Of a stretch of DNA of 64,000 nucleotides, positions 1-9,251 are shown in pieces; position 1 is the first letter of the stretch; every line of letters begins with the position of its first letter. The stretch is from Novosphingobium aerophilum. Its GTDB lineage: Bacteria > Pseudomonadota > Alphaproteobacteria > Sphingomonadales > Sphingomonadaceae. The DNA lies in the NCBI RefSeq assembly GCF_014230305.1, contig NZ_JACLAU010000009.1, forward strand, positions 1 to 64,000, written 5' to 3'. The notes beneath the pieces were generated by a model. The model was given only the letters and a program-made list of their open reading frames with translations. It was not told the origin of the DNA and ran no database searches. Both the position numbers and the translations under genes were made by a program.

Positions 1-1
1 C

Positions 2-121
2 AGAAGCAGCGGAAAACCCTTCAAACTCGCCATGATCGCAACCGTGCGGAAGCTCATCTCCATCCTCAATGCCATCGCCCGCGATGACCCGGCATTCCAA
101 ACACCATCCACGGTTGCTTGA
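2..121 (+). mobile_element. IS110-family transposase, C-terminal end only (cut by window edge)
   Basis: The frame entering from the left edge ends at TGA 119-121 and reads as the last 39 residues of a transposase. The stretch GKPFKLAMIATVRKLI followed by LNAIARD is typical of the C-terminal IS116/IS110/IS902 domain of DEDD transposases. The catalytic DEDD part and the 5' end lie outside the window, so intactness cannot be judged. IS110 elements usually lack terminal inverted repeats, so no element end is assigned. A copy of a short intergenic repeat begins at its stop codon. Confidence 0.75.
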
Positions 122-234
122 CCCGGGGCGGGGCTTGCGTGGCAACGGTCGGGGAAGAACAGCCCTGTCCCGGGCGCCTGACCTCCGCCGGGACAGGCAA
201 GCCGGGTCCCGGGTCAAGCCCGGGACGACGATGG
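116..234. repeat. Inverted intergenic repeat (CCCGGGTCAAGC family)
   Basis: A left arm reading GCTTGACCCGGGG (116-128) and a right arm reading CCCGGGTCAAGC (208-219, with flanking similarity to about 234) face each other. The same family recurs at 13473-13564. The left arm overlaps the transposase stop codon. From here to 356 I see no gene. Confidence 0.6.
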
Positions 235-356
235 CTTTAAGGAGGTACCGTTTTGCGGGTGTGCGAACGAGTTTTGGGCGGCCTCTGGGCGTTTGGGCCC
301 AACGGCCCCTGCCCACCCGGTCCGGTCGGTCCCATCTGGACCGGGTGCCACCCGAC

Positions 357-1673
357 CTAGCCCGCGGCGAAAGCCAGGAACTCCGTTGCGGACATCGGAT
401 AGGCCCGGATGAACCCCTGGACCGCGGCGCACCCTTCGCGCGCCACCAGGGCGAGCTGCGGCTCATCCTCCACCCCCTCGGCGATCACCTCGAGCCCGAG
501 CGCCCGCGCCATGGCCACGATCGCGCGCAGGACCGCAAGATCGCGCGCATCCCCGACGATCCCGTCGACCATCGAACGGTCGAGCTTGAGGTAGTACAAC
601 GGCAGGAGCTTCAGATAGCGGAAGTTGCAGAAGCCGGCCCCGAAATCGTCAAGTGCGACCCGCACGCCCGCCCGGGCCAGAGCCTCCAGTTGGACCGATA
701 CGGCCATGATGTCACCGATCAGGGCCTGTTCGGTCACTTCCAGCGTCAGGCGATCGACCGGGAAGCCGCTTTTGGCCACGGTCTCCAGCAACCATGCGGC
801 ATAGTCGGGCAAGGCCAGGTCGGCCGAGGTCACGTTGAGCGAGAGCCGCCAGGGCTGCTCCCACTGCGCTGCCTGGGCCAGGGCCTGTCGCGCGATCTGC
901 TGCGAAAGCTGGACGATGTAGTCGGTCCGCTCGGCGATCGCGAACAGGGCCCCGCCCCCGATGCGGCCGAGCTTGGGATGGTTCCACCGGGCCAGCGCCT
1001 CGGCTCCGGTCAGGGCCCCGGTGGCGCCCGACCGGGGATCCAGCGCGAACTGCGGCTGGAACAGGACCTCGATCTCGCTGCGATCGATCGCCTTGAGCAG
1101 CTCGGCTTCGAGCCGGGCGGCACTGTGCCCCGGTTTGACCACCTCGCCATCGGCCCAGAGCAAGCGGCGGCCGCCGCGTCGTTCCAGCGTGGCCATGGTC
1201 TGGCCCAGCCGATCCAGCAGGGATTCGGCACTCTCGCCGGGCAGGGCACGCAGCAGGGCCAGCCGGGGCGAGAGCCGCAGCGTGCTCCCCGCTCCGCTGA
1301 TCAGCCCGGTGATCGGCCGGGCGATGGCGTCGGCCAGGCCGCTGGCGATCAGTTCCCAGCGTTCGCGGCTGAGCGGCTCGCGGGCCAGCAGCAGGAACGA
1401 GGCCCCGCCCAGCCGCGCGGCGAACCACGGCCCGTCGAACTCTCCCGTGGCGAAGTGCAGCAGGCGCGAAGCGGCCTCGGCGATCGCGGCATCGCCCGTG
1501 CTGTCGCCATAGGCCAGGTTGATGGCCGACAGCCGCGACAGGCTGAGCAGGAGGCCATGGACCGGCAGTTCCCCGGCCCAGCGATCGAGCCGCTCGCGTG
1601 CGGCCTCCAGCCCGGGAAGTCCGGTCAGCGGATCGCGCTCGGCCGCGGGGGCCAGGGTAGCGGCAGAAGTCAT
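357..1673 (-). CDS. EAL-domain cyclic-di-GMP phosphodiesterase with degenerate GGDEF domain
   Basis: Predicted 438-residue cytoplasmic protein that would hydrolyse cyclic di-GMP to pGpG. Residues about 10-170 form a GGDEF-like domain (RDPLTGLPG near the start) whose signature has decayed to GGASF, so cyclase activity is unlikely. Residues about 180-430 are an EAL domain with AEAL, the Asn in SLNVTSADL, the Glu in EVTEQAL, DDFGAG, the LKLDRSMV lysine/aspartate pair and EGVE, which looks catalytically complete. The ATG at 1673 is chosen because AGGGAGG lies directly upstream and the domain begins shortly after; an upstream in-frame start at 1742 adds only unconserved sequence. There is no signal peptide or membrane segment. 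It is divergent from nadK. Confidence 0.88.
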   Translation of the reverse strand: MTSAATLAPAAERDPLTGLPGLEAARERLDRWAGELPVHGLLLSLSRLSAINLAYGDSTGDAAIAEAASRLLHFATGEFDGPWFAARLGGASFLLLAREPLSRERWELIASGLADAIARPITGLISGAGSTLRLSPRLALLRALPGESAESLLDRLGQTMATLERRGGRRLLWADGEVVKPGHSAARLEAELLKAIDRSEIEVLFQPQFALDPRSGATGALTGAEALARWNHPKLGRIGGGALFAIAERTDYIVQLSQQIARQALAQAAQWEQPWRLSLNVTSADLALPDYAAWLLETVAKSGFPVDRLTLEVTEQALIGDIMAVSVQLEALARAGVRVALDDFGAGFCNFRYLKLLPLYYLKLDRSMVDGIVGDARDLAVLRAIVAMARALGLEVIAEGVEDEPQLALVAREGCAAVQGFIRAYPMSATEFLAFAAG

Positions 1674-1834
1674 CCTCCCTGCCCTAGCGCGGATCGGTTG
1701 CGAAACTCTCAACCACCGGGCCACCGGCAGGTCGATTGCCAAACGGGTCCCGGTTCCATATCCCGGCTCCCGGCTGGGCCAGGATGCATCGGCCCGGACC
1801 CGCTGCCATGGCGGAATGCGAGGAGTGACGGGGC

Positions 1835-2614
1835 GTGAAGAAGGATCGCACGAAGCTGGCGCTGCTGGTTTCGGACAGCCTGAAGGCCCAGGCCGGGGCT
1901 GCGGCGCTCAGCGAGGCTCACGAATGGGTGGCGCCCGAGGATGCCGACGTGCTGGTGGTGGTCGGTGGGGACGGCTTTCTGCTCCACGTCCTGCACGAAA
2001 TGCTCGAGCGCAATCTGTTCAAGCCCTGTTACGGGGTGAACCTGGGCACGGTGGGGTTCCTGATGAACCGCAATTCGCGCCGGACGATCGCCGAACGGGT
2101 AGCCCGCGCGCGCGAGGTGGAGGTGGTTCCGCTCGAGATGGACGCGGTCACCCGCGATGGCCGGCACCATCGCTTCTATGCGATCAACGAGGTGTCGCTG
2201 CTGCGCGAAACCCGCCAGACGGCGAAGCTGGAAGTGGCGGTCAACGGCAAGGTGCAGATGGAGGAGCTGGCCGGCGACGGCATCCTCGTCGCCACTCCGG
2301 CCGGATCGACCGCCTACAACCTGTCGGCCAATGGTCCGATCCTGCCGCTGGGCTCGCGCATGCTCGCGCTCACTCCGATCAGCCCCTTCCGCCCCCGCCG
2401 CTGGCGCGGCGCGATCCTGCCGGACAGCGCCCGGGTCAGCTTCCGGGTCCGCGAGCCGGACAAGCGCCCGGTGGCCGCCGTGGCTGACCAGAAGGAAGTG
2501 CGCGACGTGGCCGAAGTCCACATCACCACGGCCCGCGACCACCGTCTGACCCTGCTGTTCGATCCGGGCAAGACCCTGGAAGAGCGGATTTTCGCAGAGC
2601 AGTTCCAGGTCTGA
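1835..2614 (+). CDS. nadK: NAD kinase
   Basis: 259-residue ATP-dependent NAD kinase that phosphorylates NAD+ to NADP+ in the cytoplasm. Diagnostic motifs in order are VVVGGDGFLL (GGDG, about residue 48), NLGTVGFLMN, INEVSLLRE and GDGILVATPAGSTAYNLSANGP. The length matches the short alphaproteobacterial form. The start is GTG at 1835, preceded by AGGAG at a suitable distance. It lies alone between the divergent EAL gene and tRNA-Asn. Confidence 0.95.
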   Translation: MKKDRTKLALLVSDSLKAQAGAAALSEAHEWVAPEDADVLVVVGGDGFLLHVLHEMLERNLFKPCYGVNLGTVGFLMNRNSRRTIAERVARAREVEVVPLEMDAVTRDGRHHRFYAINEVSLLRETRQTAKLEVAVNGKVQMEELAGDGILVATPAGSTAYNLSANGPILPLGSRMLALTPISPFRPRRWRGAILPDSARVSFRVREPDKRPVAAVADQKEVRDVAEVHITTARDHRLTLLFDPGKTLEERIFAEQFQV

Positions 2615-2712
2615 TCCGGCTTGGTGTCGGCCGCGGGAAAACTTGCGATGGAACGCTTGCATTGCCCGAAGGCGCTGCTATAGGCGCACCCCTGCCCCGG
2701 AAACGGGGCTGC

Positions 2713-2787
2713 TCCCCGATAGCTCAGCGGTAGAGCACTCGACTGTTAATCGAGCGGCCGTTGGTTCGAATCCAACTCGGGGAGCCA
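2713..2787 (+). tRNA. tRNA-Asn (anticodon GTT), CCA encoded
   Basis: Complete cloverleaf: acceptor TCCCCGA pairs with TCGGGGA, the D arm contains AGCTCAGCGG, the anticodon stem is CTCGA/TCGAG with loop CTGTTAA (anticodon GTT), the T arm has GGTTCGAATCC, discriminator G, and a genomically encoded CCA at 2785-2787. Confidence 0.97.
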
Positions 2788-3203
2788 TTTTCATCCAGCA
2801 CCGATGGCCGGGCTGCGGCGCCAAGAGGCGGCCGCGTCAGGCTCGTGTGCCGGCTCTCCTCCCTCCGCCGTCATGACCAGCCGTCAGCCCGGGCCGGGAT
2901 CGGGAACATTGTGTCCTGCAGGTTTGCGCGGCAGTTCAGCCTTGCCGCCCGGCCTCATGGCCCGAAGCGGGTGCCGCGCTCCCCTGCCCGGCTGTCCCGG
3001 CGGACCTTGCATTCGTCGCGCACGGGGCTAAGGTCCGGCCTCGTCCTCGCGCATGGCCGGTGCGGCCTGTCGCATTTCATTCCCAGCTCTTCGGTTATGG
3101 TCTTGCCGGTGCCTGTCACCGCCGCGCCATTTCGCGAATGCGCGACCATCTGGAAGACCGGCCGTTGGCTCAATCCGTTTCCCCCGCCGGCCCGTCGGCC
3201 CGG
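2788..3203. other. Intergenic region with no recognised feature
   Basis: About 416 bases between tRNA-Asn and the next coding region. Short open frames occur but none resembles a known protein or has a convincing ribosome binding site. If the downstream gene starts at 3138 or 3060 instead of 3204 this gap shrinks. No terminator with a clear T tract follows the tRNA. Confidence 0.4.
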
Positions 3204-3944
3204 ATGTCCGCCCCTCTGCCCGGCGACGCCGGTGATGTGCCCTACGGTCACGCCGACGATGGCGAACCGATCCACGTCGTCTCCTCGGCGGTCCTGCCGG
3301 AAGGGGGCAGGCTGCTGCTGCTGCGCTGTGGCGGCGACTTCTCGATCCAGCTCGACGACGAAGAGCTGATGGGCAGCACGGACCACATTTCGGAAGAGGC
3401 CCTGGCCACGGCGGTCGCCTCGCGCCTGCCGCACCTGGATGGCGAAGTGCTGATCGGTGGCCTTGGCATGGGCTTCACCCTGGGGGCCGCGCTGGCCGCC
3501 TGGGGCCCCGAAGCCCGGGTCGAGGTGGCCGAGCTGCTGCCCGAAGTGGTCGAATGGGCCCAGGGGCCCCTCGCCCACGTGTTCGGCGACAAGCTGGCCG
3601 ATCCTCGCGCCTGTGTCACCCTGGGCGATGTGCATGACGTGATTGCCGACGCGACCGAGCGCTACGACGCGATCCTGCTTGATGTCGACAACGGTCCGGA
3701 CGGCTTTATCCGCGATGCCAATGACCGGCTCTATTGCAACTGGGGCATCCGTTCGGCCCGCAAGGCGCTGCGGCCCGGAGGCATGCTGGCCGTCTGGTCG
3801 GCCTATCCCGACGGCGACTTCGTCACGCGGCTGCGCGATGGCGGCTTCGCCGTGGAGGAACTGAGCGTACCCGCCTATGCTGGCAGCCAGACCGACATGC
3901 ACTGCATCTGGCTGGCCTCCAAGCCGGCGGTCGGGAGCGCCTGA
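3204..3944 (+). CDS. Spermidine-synthase-like class I methyltransferase-fold protein
   Basis: About 246 residues with a Rossmann fold. The nucleotide-binding turn is LIGGLGMGFTL, the next strand ends in VEVAELLPEVVEWA, and LLDVDNGPDG sits at the catalytic edge, followed by the ARKALRPGGMLAVWSA strand. This is the arrangement of spermidine-synthase-like proteins and methyltransferases; the actual substrate cannot be read from sequence. The ATG at 3204 is preferred because similarity to the paralogue at 59575-60246 begins about 18 residues later; ATG 3138 or GTG 3060 are possible and none has a clear Shine-Dalgarno. The two paralogues share the same residue blocks. Confidence 0.75.
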   Translation: MSAPLPGDAGDVPYGHADDGEPIHVVSSAVLPEGGRLLLLRCGGDFSIQLDDEELMGSTDHISEEALATAVASRLPHLDGEVLIGGLGMGFTLGAALAAWGPEARVEVAELLPEVVEWAQGPLAHVFGDKLADPRACVTLGDVHDVIADATERYDAILLDVDNGPDGFIRDANDRLYCNWGIRSARKALRPGGMLAVWSAYPDGDFVTRLRDGGFAVEELSVPAYAGSQTDMHCIWLASKPAVGSA

Positions 3945-3971
3945 ACCGGGGGCCTCACCTGAGCCAAGGCC

Positions 3972-5888
3972 TCACGAGAACGGGCGCGGCCCCTTGGGGC
4001 CACGCTTGCCCATAGGCCCGCGCGGTTTGCCGCCATGCCCCTGCGACCCGTGACCCTGCGTCCCATGGCCCTGCGACCCGTAGCCTTTTGCGCCCGGTCC
4101 CCGCTGCCCGCCACTGCGCGGCCCCTGACCCGCGCCTTGACCCGCGCCTTGACCCGCGCCTTGACCCGCTCCCTGCCCCGCACCCGCTCCGGGTCCACGC
4201 GGGGCATGGGCGCGGGCGCCCTGGCCGCGATGCGATGCGCGCGGGGCGGGACCGTCCGGTGAACCGGCATTGTCGCGCCGGTTGTGCCGCGCCGCCTCGC
4301 GCGGCGAGCCCTCGACCGGAGCGATCTCGATCCCGTCATCCCCTTCGGCGGTCCGCCGCACCGCCTCGAGAAAGCGCCGGGCGATCGCGCTCGGCACTTC
4401 GAACAGGGTTTCGCGCGCGGCAATCCGGATGGCGCCGATGTCGCCCCGGGCGACATGGCCGCGGCGGCAGAGCAGCGGCAGGATCCAGCGGGGATCGGCA
4501 TTCTGGCTGCGGCCGACGTTCAGCCGGAACCACTGGGTGTCCTCGAACCCGGGGCGCGGCCCACGCGGCGCCTGGAGCGCTTCATCCCCGATCAGGTCTT
4601 CGGGCACCGGCAGGCGGGCGCGATGGGCCTGGACCAGGGCCGCGGCGATGTCTTCCGGCGACTTTTCGGCCAGGAGCCGCTCGGCCAGGACGCGGTCCTC
4701 GTCGGCCAGCTCGACCGGGGCCAGCAGGGTGGTCAGCAACCGCTCCTGATCGGCCTGACGCACGTCCGCAGCCGATGGCGCGGCGATCCATTCGGCCTGG
4801 ACCCGCGCGGTGCGCAGGATCGCCTCGACCCGACGACGGCGCGGAAACGGCACGACCAGCACGGCGGTGCCCTTGCTGCCGGCCCGGCCCGTGCGGCCCG
4901 AACGGTGCTGCAGCGTCTCGGCGTCGCGCGGCAGCTCGACGTGAACCACCAGGCTGAGGCCGGGCAGATCGATCCCGCGCGCGGCGACGTCCGTGGCGAC
5001 GCAGACCCGGGCCCGGCGATCGCGCAGGGCCTGCAGCGCGTGATTGCGCTCGCTCTGGCTGTGTTCGCCGGACAGGGCGACGGCGGCAAAGCCGCGTTCG
5101 GTCAGGCTGGCATGCAGGCGCCGCACGCTGTCGCGCGTGGCGCAGAACAGGATCGCGGTCTCGGCCTCGTGCAACCGCAGCAGGTTGACCACGGCATGCT
5201 CGATGTCGGCGGGGGCCACGGCCACGCATTGGTAAGCGATGTCACCATGGCCGCGCTCGGCCGAAACGGTCGAGATGCGCAGCGCATCACGCTGGTAGCG
5301 TCGCGCCAGGGCGGCGATCGGCGCGGGCATGGTCGCCGAGAACAACAGGGTGCGCCGCTCGCCGGGAGTGCCGTCGAGGATTTCCTCGAGGTCCTCGCGG
5401 AAGCCCATGTCGAGCATCTCGTCGGCCTCGTCCAGCACGACGGCACGCAGGGCGGACAGATCGAGCGCGCCGCGTTCCAGATGGTCGCGCAGGCGCCCCG
5501 GCGTGCCCACCACGATATGCGCGCCATAGCCCAGCACGCGGCGCTCGCGGCTGGGGTCCATGCCGCCGACACAGGTTGCGATCCGGCCATTGGCGGGGGC
5601 GTAGAGCCACTCCAACTCGCGGCTCACCTGCAGGGCCAGTTCGCGCGTCGGGGCGATGACCAGGGCCAGGGGGCTGGCGGCGGGCGGCAGGGTGCCCTCG
5701 CTGAGCAGTTCGGAGGCGAAGGCCAGGCCGAAGGCGATGGTCTTGCCCGAGCCGGTCTGGGCCGAGACGATCAGATCGCGCCCGATGGCCTCGGACTCGA
5801 GCACGGCGGCCTGGACCGGGGTCGGCTCGGCATAGCCGCGCGCGGCCAGGGCATCGCCCAGCGGCGCGGGAACGTGGGTAAATGTCAT
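3972..5888 (-). CDS. DEAD-box ATP-dependent RNA helicase with Gly/Gln/His-rich tail
   Basis: 638 residues. The RecA1 domain has a Q motif (GYAEPTPVQ), motif I AQTGSGKT, Ia PTRELALQ, Ib TPGR, II LDEADEMLDMGF and III SAT; the RecA2 domain has VATDVAARGID and HRSGRTGRAG (motifs V and VI). Residues about 460-540 resemble the RNA-binding domain of DeaD/DbpA helicases (LNVGRSQNADPRWILPLLCRR). The last roughly 100 residues are a basic low-complexity tail with GQGA and SQGHG repeats. The family unwinds structured RNA in ribosome assembly, mRNA decay and cold adaptation. It is a DeaD-like member, but orthology was not established. It converges on the methyltransferase-like gene. Confidence 0.93.
   Translation of the reverse strand: MTFTHVPAPLGDALAARGYAEPTPVQAAVLESEAIGRDLIVSAQTGSGKTIAFGLAFASELLSEGTLPPAASPLALVIAPTRELALQVSRELEWLYAPANGRIATCVGGMDPSRERRVLGYGAHIVVGTPGRLRDHLERGALDLSALRAVVLDEADEMLDMGFREDLEEILDGTPGERRTLLFSATMPAPIAALARRYQRDALRISTVSAERGHGDIAYQCVAVAPADIEHAVVNLLRLHEAETAILFCATRDSVRRLHASLTERGFAAVALSGEHSQSERNHALQALRDRRARVCVATDVAARGIDLPGLSLVVHVELPRDAETLQHRSGRTGRAGSKGTAVLVVPFPRRRRVEAILRTARVQAEWIAAPSAADVRQADQERLLTTLLAPVELADEDRVLAERLLAEKSPEDIAAALVQAHRARLPVPEDLIGDEALQAPRGPRPGFEDTQWFRLNVGRSQNADPRWILPLLCRRGHVARGDIGAIRIAARETLFEVPSAIARRFLEAVRRTAEGDDGIEIAPVEGSPREAARHNRRDNAGSPDGPAPRASHRGQGARAHAPRGPGAGAGQGAGQGAGQGAGQGAGQGPRSGGQRGPGAKGYGSQGHGTQGHGSQGHGGKPRGPMGKRGPKGPRPFS
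4036..4184 (-). repeat. Coding tandem repeats in the helicase tail
   Basis: Two in-frame microsatellite-like arrays. About five 12-bp units (4125-4184) encode GQGA repeats, and three 15-bp units (about 4036-4082) encode (S/T)QGHG repeats. Both periods are multiples of three, so copy-number change would alter tail length without a frameshift. Confidence 0.8.
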
Positions 5889-6071
5889 GAAAACGGGGTA
5901 TCCAGTGGGCCGCCACCCGGCGGCATGAGCAGGCAGGCGCGATGCGCCCTCGGCCGGCCCCTTAGCCCGAACCGGGACAAAGGGCCAGCTAGCAATTGCG
6001 GGCCACCATCAGCGCGGGGCTGGAGACCCGGCGCGGACCCCAGAGGCACCCCCGCCGGATCGGTCAGCGGA

Positions 6072-8801
6072 TCAGGCCGCGGCGCCGTGGCAGTGCTTGT
6101 ACTTGGCGCCTGATCCGCACGGGCACGGCGCATTGCGCGACAGACCCTGGTCGGCATAGGGGTCGGCCCCGCCCGCCGGAGCGGCCATCGCCGGAGCGGC
6201 CAGCCCGAAACTGCCGGTGCCGATCCCCGCGCCGAACCCGACCGGCTCGATCGCCCCGCCGCCCAGCGGATCCATCTGGCCGGTCAGGAACGAGGGCAGT
6301 TCCGGCAGGGCATAGTCCTGCGGCTGCTGGAACCGGAACTCGCTGGTGCAGAGCATCTGCGTCACGTCCTCGCGGATCGTCTCCAGCATCTTCTCGAACA
6401 GGCCGAAGGCTTCCTGCTTGTATTCGTTGATCGGCGTCTTCTGCGCATAGGCGCGCAGGAACACGACCTGGCGCAGCGCATCCAGCGTGGCGAGATGCTC
6501 CTTCCAGTAGTGATCGAGCCGCTCGAGCAGGATCGACTTCTCGATCGTGCGCCACACCTCGGGCTGGTCGGCGGTGCGCTCGGTCATGCGGGCGTCGGCC
6601 AGGTCCGAGAGGCGTTCCTCGATCACTTCCGGATCGATCCCGTCCTCGGCCATCCACTCCTCGATCGGCACCGCGACCCCCAGGATCGCTGCCGCACGCT
6701 CCTTCAGGCCCTCGATGTTCCACTGCTCCGGGTATGACCCCGGCGGGCAGGCGTCGGCGACAATCGCGTTGACCGTGTCGTGGCGCATGTCGAGCACCAC
6801 CTCGTCGACGGCCTCGGCGTCCATGATGTCGGCGCGCTGCTCGTAGATCACCTTGCGCTGGTCGTTCATCACGTCGTCGTATTCGACGACCTGCTTGCGG
6901 ATATCGTAGTTGCGCGCCTCGACCTTCTTCTGCGCGGTCTCGATCGCCTTCGACAGCCACTTGCTGCCGATCGCCTCGCCATCGGCCAGGTTGCTGTTCA
7001 TCATGCGCGAGAACAGCGTGTCGGGCCCGAAGATGCGCAGCAGGTCGTCCTCGAGGCAGAGGTAGAACTTGCTCATCCCCGGATCGCCCTGGCGGCCCGA
7101 CCGGCCGCGCAGCTGGTTGTCGATGCGGCGGCTCTCGTGCCGCTCGGTGCCGATCACGCAGAGCCCGCCGGCGGCCAGCACCTGGGCCTTCTCCGCGGCC
7201 ACCTCGTCCCTGATCCGCTGGATAGCGGCATCACGCTCGGGCCCTTCGGGCACGTCCTTGAGCTCATCCTCGATGCGGAACTCGACATTGCCGCCCAACT
7301 GGATGTCCGTGCCGCGCCCGGCCATGTTGGTTGCCACCGTCACCGCGCCCAGCCGGCCGGCCTGGGCGACGATGTGCGCCTCCATCTCGTGGAAGCGGGC
7401 ATTCAGCACCGCGTGCTTCACGCCTTCGCGCTTGAGGAATTCGGACAGCAGCTCGGACTTTTCGATCGACACCGTGCCGACCAGCACCGGCTGGCCGCCG
7501 TCGCTCTTCTCGCGGATCAGCTTGGCGATGGCGCCGAACTTGTCCTGGGTGTTCTTGTAGAACTCGTCCTCCTCGTCGCGGCGCTGGACCGGGACGTTGG
7601 TCGGGATGGTGACGACGTTCATCTTGTAGATGTCGAAGAACTCGGGCGCCTCGGTGGCGGCCGTCCCGGTCATGCCCGACAGCTTCGGGTACATGCGGAA
7701 ATAGTTCTGGAAGGTGATCGAGGCCATGGTCTGGTTCTCGGGCTCGATCTGGACGCCCTCCTTGGCCTCCACCGCCTGGTGCAGGCCGTTCGACCAGCGC
7801 CGGCCATCCATCATGCGGCCGGTGAACTCGTCGATGATGATGATCTTGTCGTCCTTCACGACATAATCGATGTCGCGCTTGAACATGACATTGGCCTTGA
7901 GCGCCTGGTCCAGATGGTGGACCACCTGGGTGTTCTCGACGTCGTAGAGGTTGCTGCCGACCAGCAGCCCGGCCTCCTCCAGCGCGCGCTCGGCCCATTC
8001 CACCCCGTCCTCGGTCAGAGTGATGTTCTTGGTCTTCTCGTCGGCCTCGTAGAGCTCCGCCGGCAGGCGCTTCACCACCGCGTCGACCGAGATGTAGAGA
8101 TCGCTCTTGTCGTCGGTCGGGCCCGAGATGATCAGCGGGGTGCGCGCCTCGTCGATCAGGATCGAGTCCACCTCGTCGACGATCGCGTAATTGAACGGGC
8201 GCTGCACCATCTGGCTGCGCTCGTGCTTCATGTTGTCGCGCAGGTAATCGAAGCCCAGCTCGTTGTTGGTGGCATAGGTGATGTCGGCGTTATAGGCCTC
8301 GCGCCGTTCCTGCTCGTTGAGGTTCGGCACGATCACGCCCACGGTCAGCCCCAGGAACTGGTGCAGTTGCCCCATCCATTCGGCGTCGCGGCGGGCCAGG
8401 TAATCGTTCACCGTGACGACGTGGACGCCCTTGCCTTCCAGCGCGTTGAGATAGGTCGCGGTGGTGGCGACCAGGGTCTTGCCCTCGCCGGTGCGCATCT
8501 CGGCGATCTCGCCGCGATGGAGCACGATGCCGCCGATCATCTGCACGTCGAAGTGGCGCATGCCGAACACGCGCTTCGAAGCCTCGCGCACCGTGGCGAA
8601 GGCTTCGGGCAGGATATCGTCGAGCGTGGCGCCGCCGGCGAGCAGATCGCGGAACTTGGCCGTCTGGGCCTTGAGCTGTTCGTCGGACAGGGCCTCGAGC
8701 TCGGGCTCGAAGGCATTGATCCGGACGACGATCTTTTCGAGCTTCTTGACGTAACGATCGTTGGAAGAGCCGAACACGGCCTTGGCAAGGGCGCCGAACA
8801 T
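6072..8801 (-). CDS. secA: Preprotein translocase ATPase SecA
   Basis: 909-residue motor of the Sec pathway that drives unfolded preproteins through SecYEG. It begins with the [15 protein letters not shown] helix. NBD1 contains [11 protein letters not shown] (Walker A) and [15 protein letters not shown]. The preprotein cross-linking domain, NBD2 ([25 protein letters not shown]), the helical scaffold and a C-terminal SEC-C zinc motif ([14 protein letters not shown]) follow. Length and order match full-length alphaproteobacterial SecA. The ATG at 8801 matches the family N terminus. The upstream neighbour on the same strand is a small exported protein. Confidence 0.98.
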   Translation of the reverse strand: MFGALAKAVFGSSNDRYVKKLEKIVVRINAFEPELEALSDEQLKAQTAKFRDLLAGGATLDDILPEAFATVREASKRVFGMRHFDVQMIGGIVLHRGEIAEMRTGEGKTLVATTATYLNALEGKGVHVVTVNDYLARRDAEWMGQLHQFLGLTVGVIVPNLNEQERREAYNADITYATNNELGFDYLRDNMKHERSQMVQRPFNYAIVDEVDSILIDEARTPLIISGPTDDKSDLYISVDAVVKRLPAELYEADEKTKNITLTEDGVEWAERALEEAGLLVGSNLYDVENTQVVHHLDQALKANVMFKRDIDYVVKDDKIIIIDEFTGRMMDGRRWSNGLHQAVEAKEGVQIEPENQTMASITFQNYFRMYPKLSGMTGTAATEAPEFFDIYKMNVVTIPTNVPVQRRDEEDEFYKNTQDKFGAIAKLIREKSDGGQPVLVGTVSIEKSELLSEFLKREGVKHAVLNARFHEMEAHIVAQAGRLGAVTVATNMAGRGTDIQLGGNVEFRIEDELKDVPEGPERDAAIQRIRDEVAAEKAQVLAAGGLCVIGTERHESRRIDNQLRGRSGRQGDPGMSKFYLCLEDDLLRIFGPDTLFSRMMNSNLADGEAIGSKWLSKAIETAQKKVEARNYDIRKQVVEYDDVMNDQRKVIYEQRADIMDAEAVDEVVLDMRHDTVNAIVADACPPGSYPEQWNIEGLKERAAAILGVAVPIEEWMAEDGIDPEVIEERLSDLADARMTERTADQPEVWRTIEKSILLERLDHYWKEHLATLDALRQVVFLRAYAQKTPINEYKQEAFGLFEKMLETIREDVTQMLCTSEFRFQQPQDYALPELPSFLTGQMDPLGGGAIEPVGFGAGIGTGSFGLAAPAMAAPAGGADPYADQGLSRNAPCPCGSGAKYKHCHGAAA

Positions 8802-8891
8802 AGAGGGTATCCTGTGAATGGAAGGGCCGCGGCAAGGCGCGCGGCGGAAAGGGCAGGCAGGCGTCAGGCGCGGCGCACCGCGCGGCGCGGC

Positions 8892-9164
8892 CTATTCGCG
8901 GGCGCGGTCGATCCCGGTGAGAACGGGGACGCGCGCCATCAGCGCGGCAACGGGACGGCCGGCTGCCGGGATGGCAAGGGGGCGGACGGCGCGCGGCGCA
9001 GCGGGCAGCAGCAGCCCGGCCACCGCCGCCTGACGCGCCTGCGCGGCGACGCGCTGGGCCGCGTAGAGACCCACTTCCGGGCGCGTCTCGACCAGGCGCG
9101 GACAAGCGGGCGCTTGCGCGGCGAGGCCTAGCAGGGCCAGGAAAGCGATCAGGAAACGGGTCAT
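8892..9164 (-). CDS. Small exported protein of unknown function
   Basis: 90-residue product. The N terminus MTRFLIAFLALLGLAAQAPA is a signal peptide with a likely cleavage just before a Cys, so lipoprotein processing is conceivable but the lipobox is poor. The mature part is Ala/Arg-rich with no recognised domain. The start at 9164 is chosen over in-frame 9242 because it places the signal peptide at the N terminus. It lies 90 bp upstream of secA on the same strand. Confidence 0.55.
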   Translation of the reverse strand: MTRFLIAFLALLGLAAQAPACPRLVETRPEVGLYAAQRVAAQARQAAVAGLLLPAAPRAVRPLAIPAAGRPVAALMARVPVLTGIDRARE

Positions 9165-9251
9165 CGGTGCGGCAGCGATATAGGGACAACCGCCAAGGTC
9201 GTCCAGCCTGTGCGGTCGGCCCGCGCGGATCGGCGCCGCCACAGGCCCTGC

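Noticed and set aside
4125..4184. CRISPR-like array
   Set aside because: The repeats are contiguous 12-bp units without spacers and lie in frame in the helicase tail.
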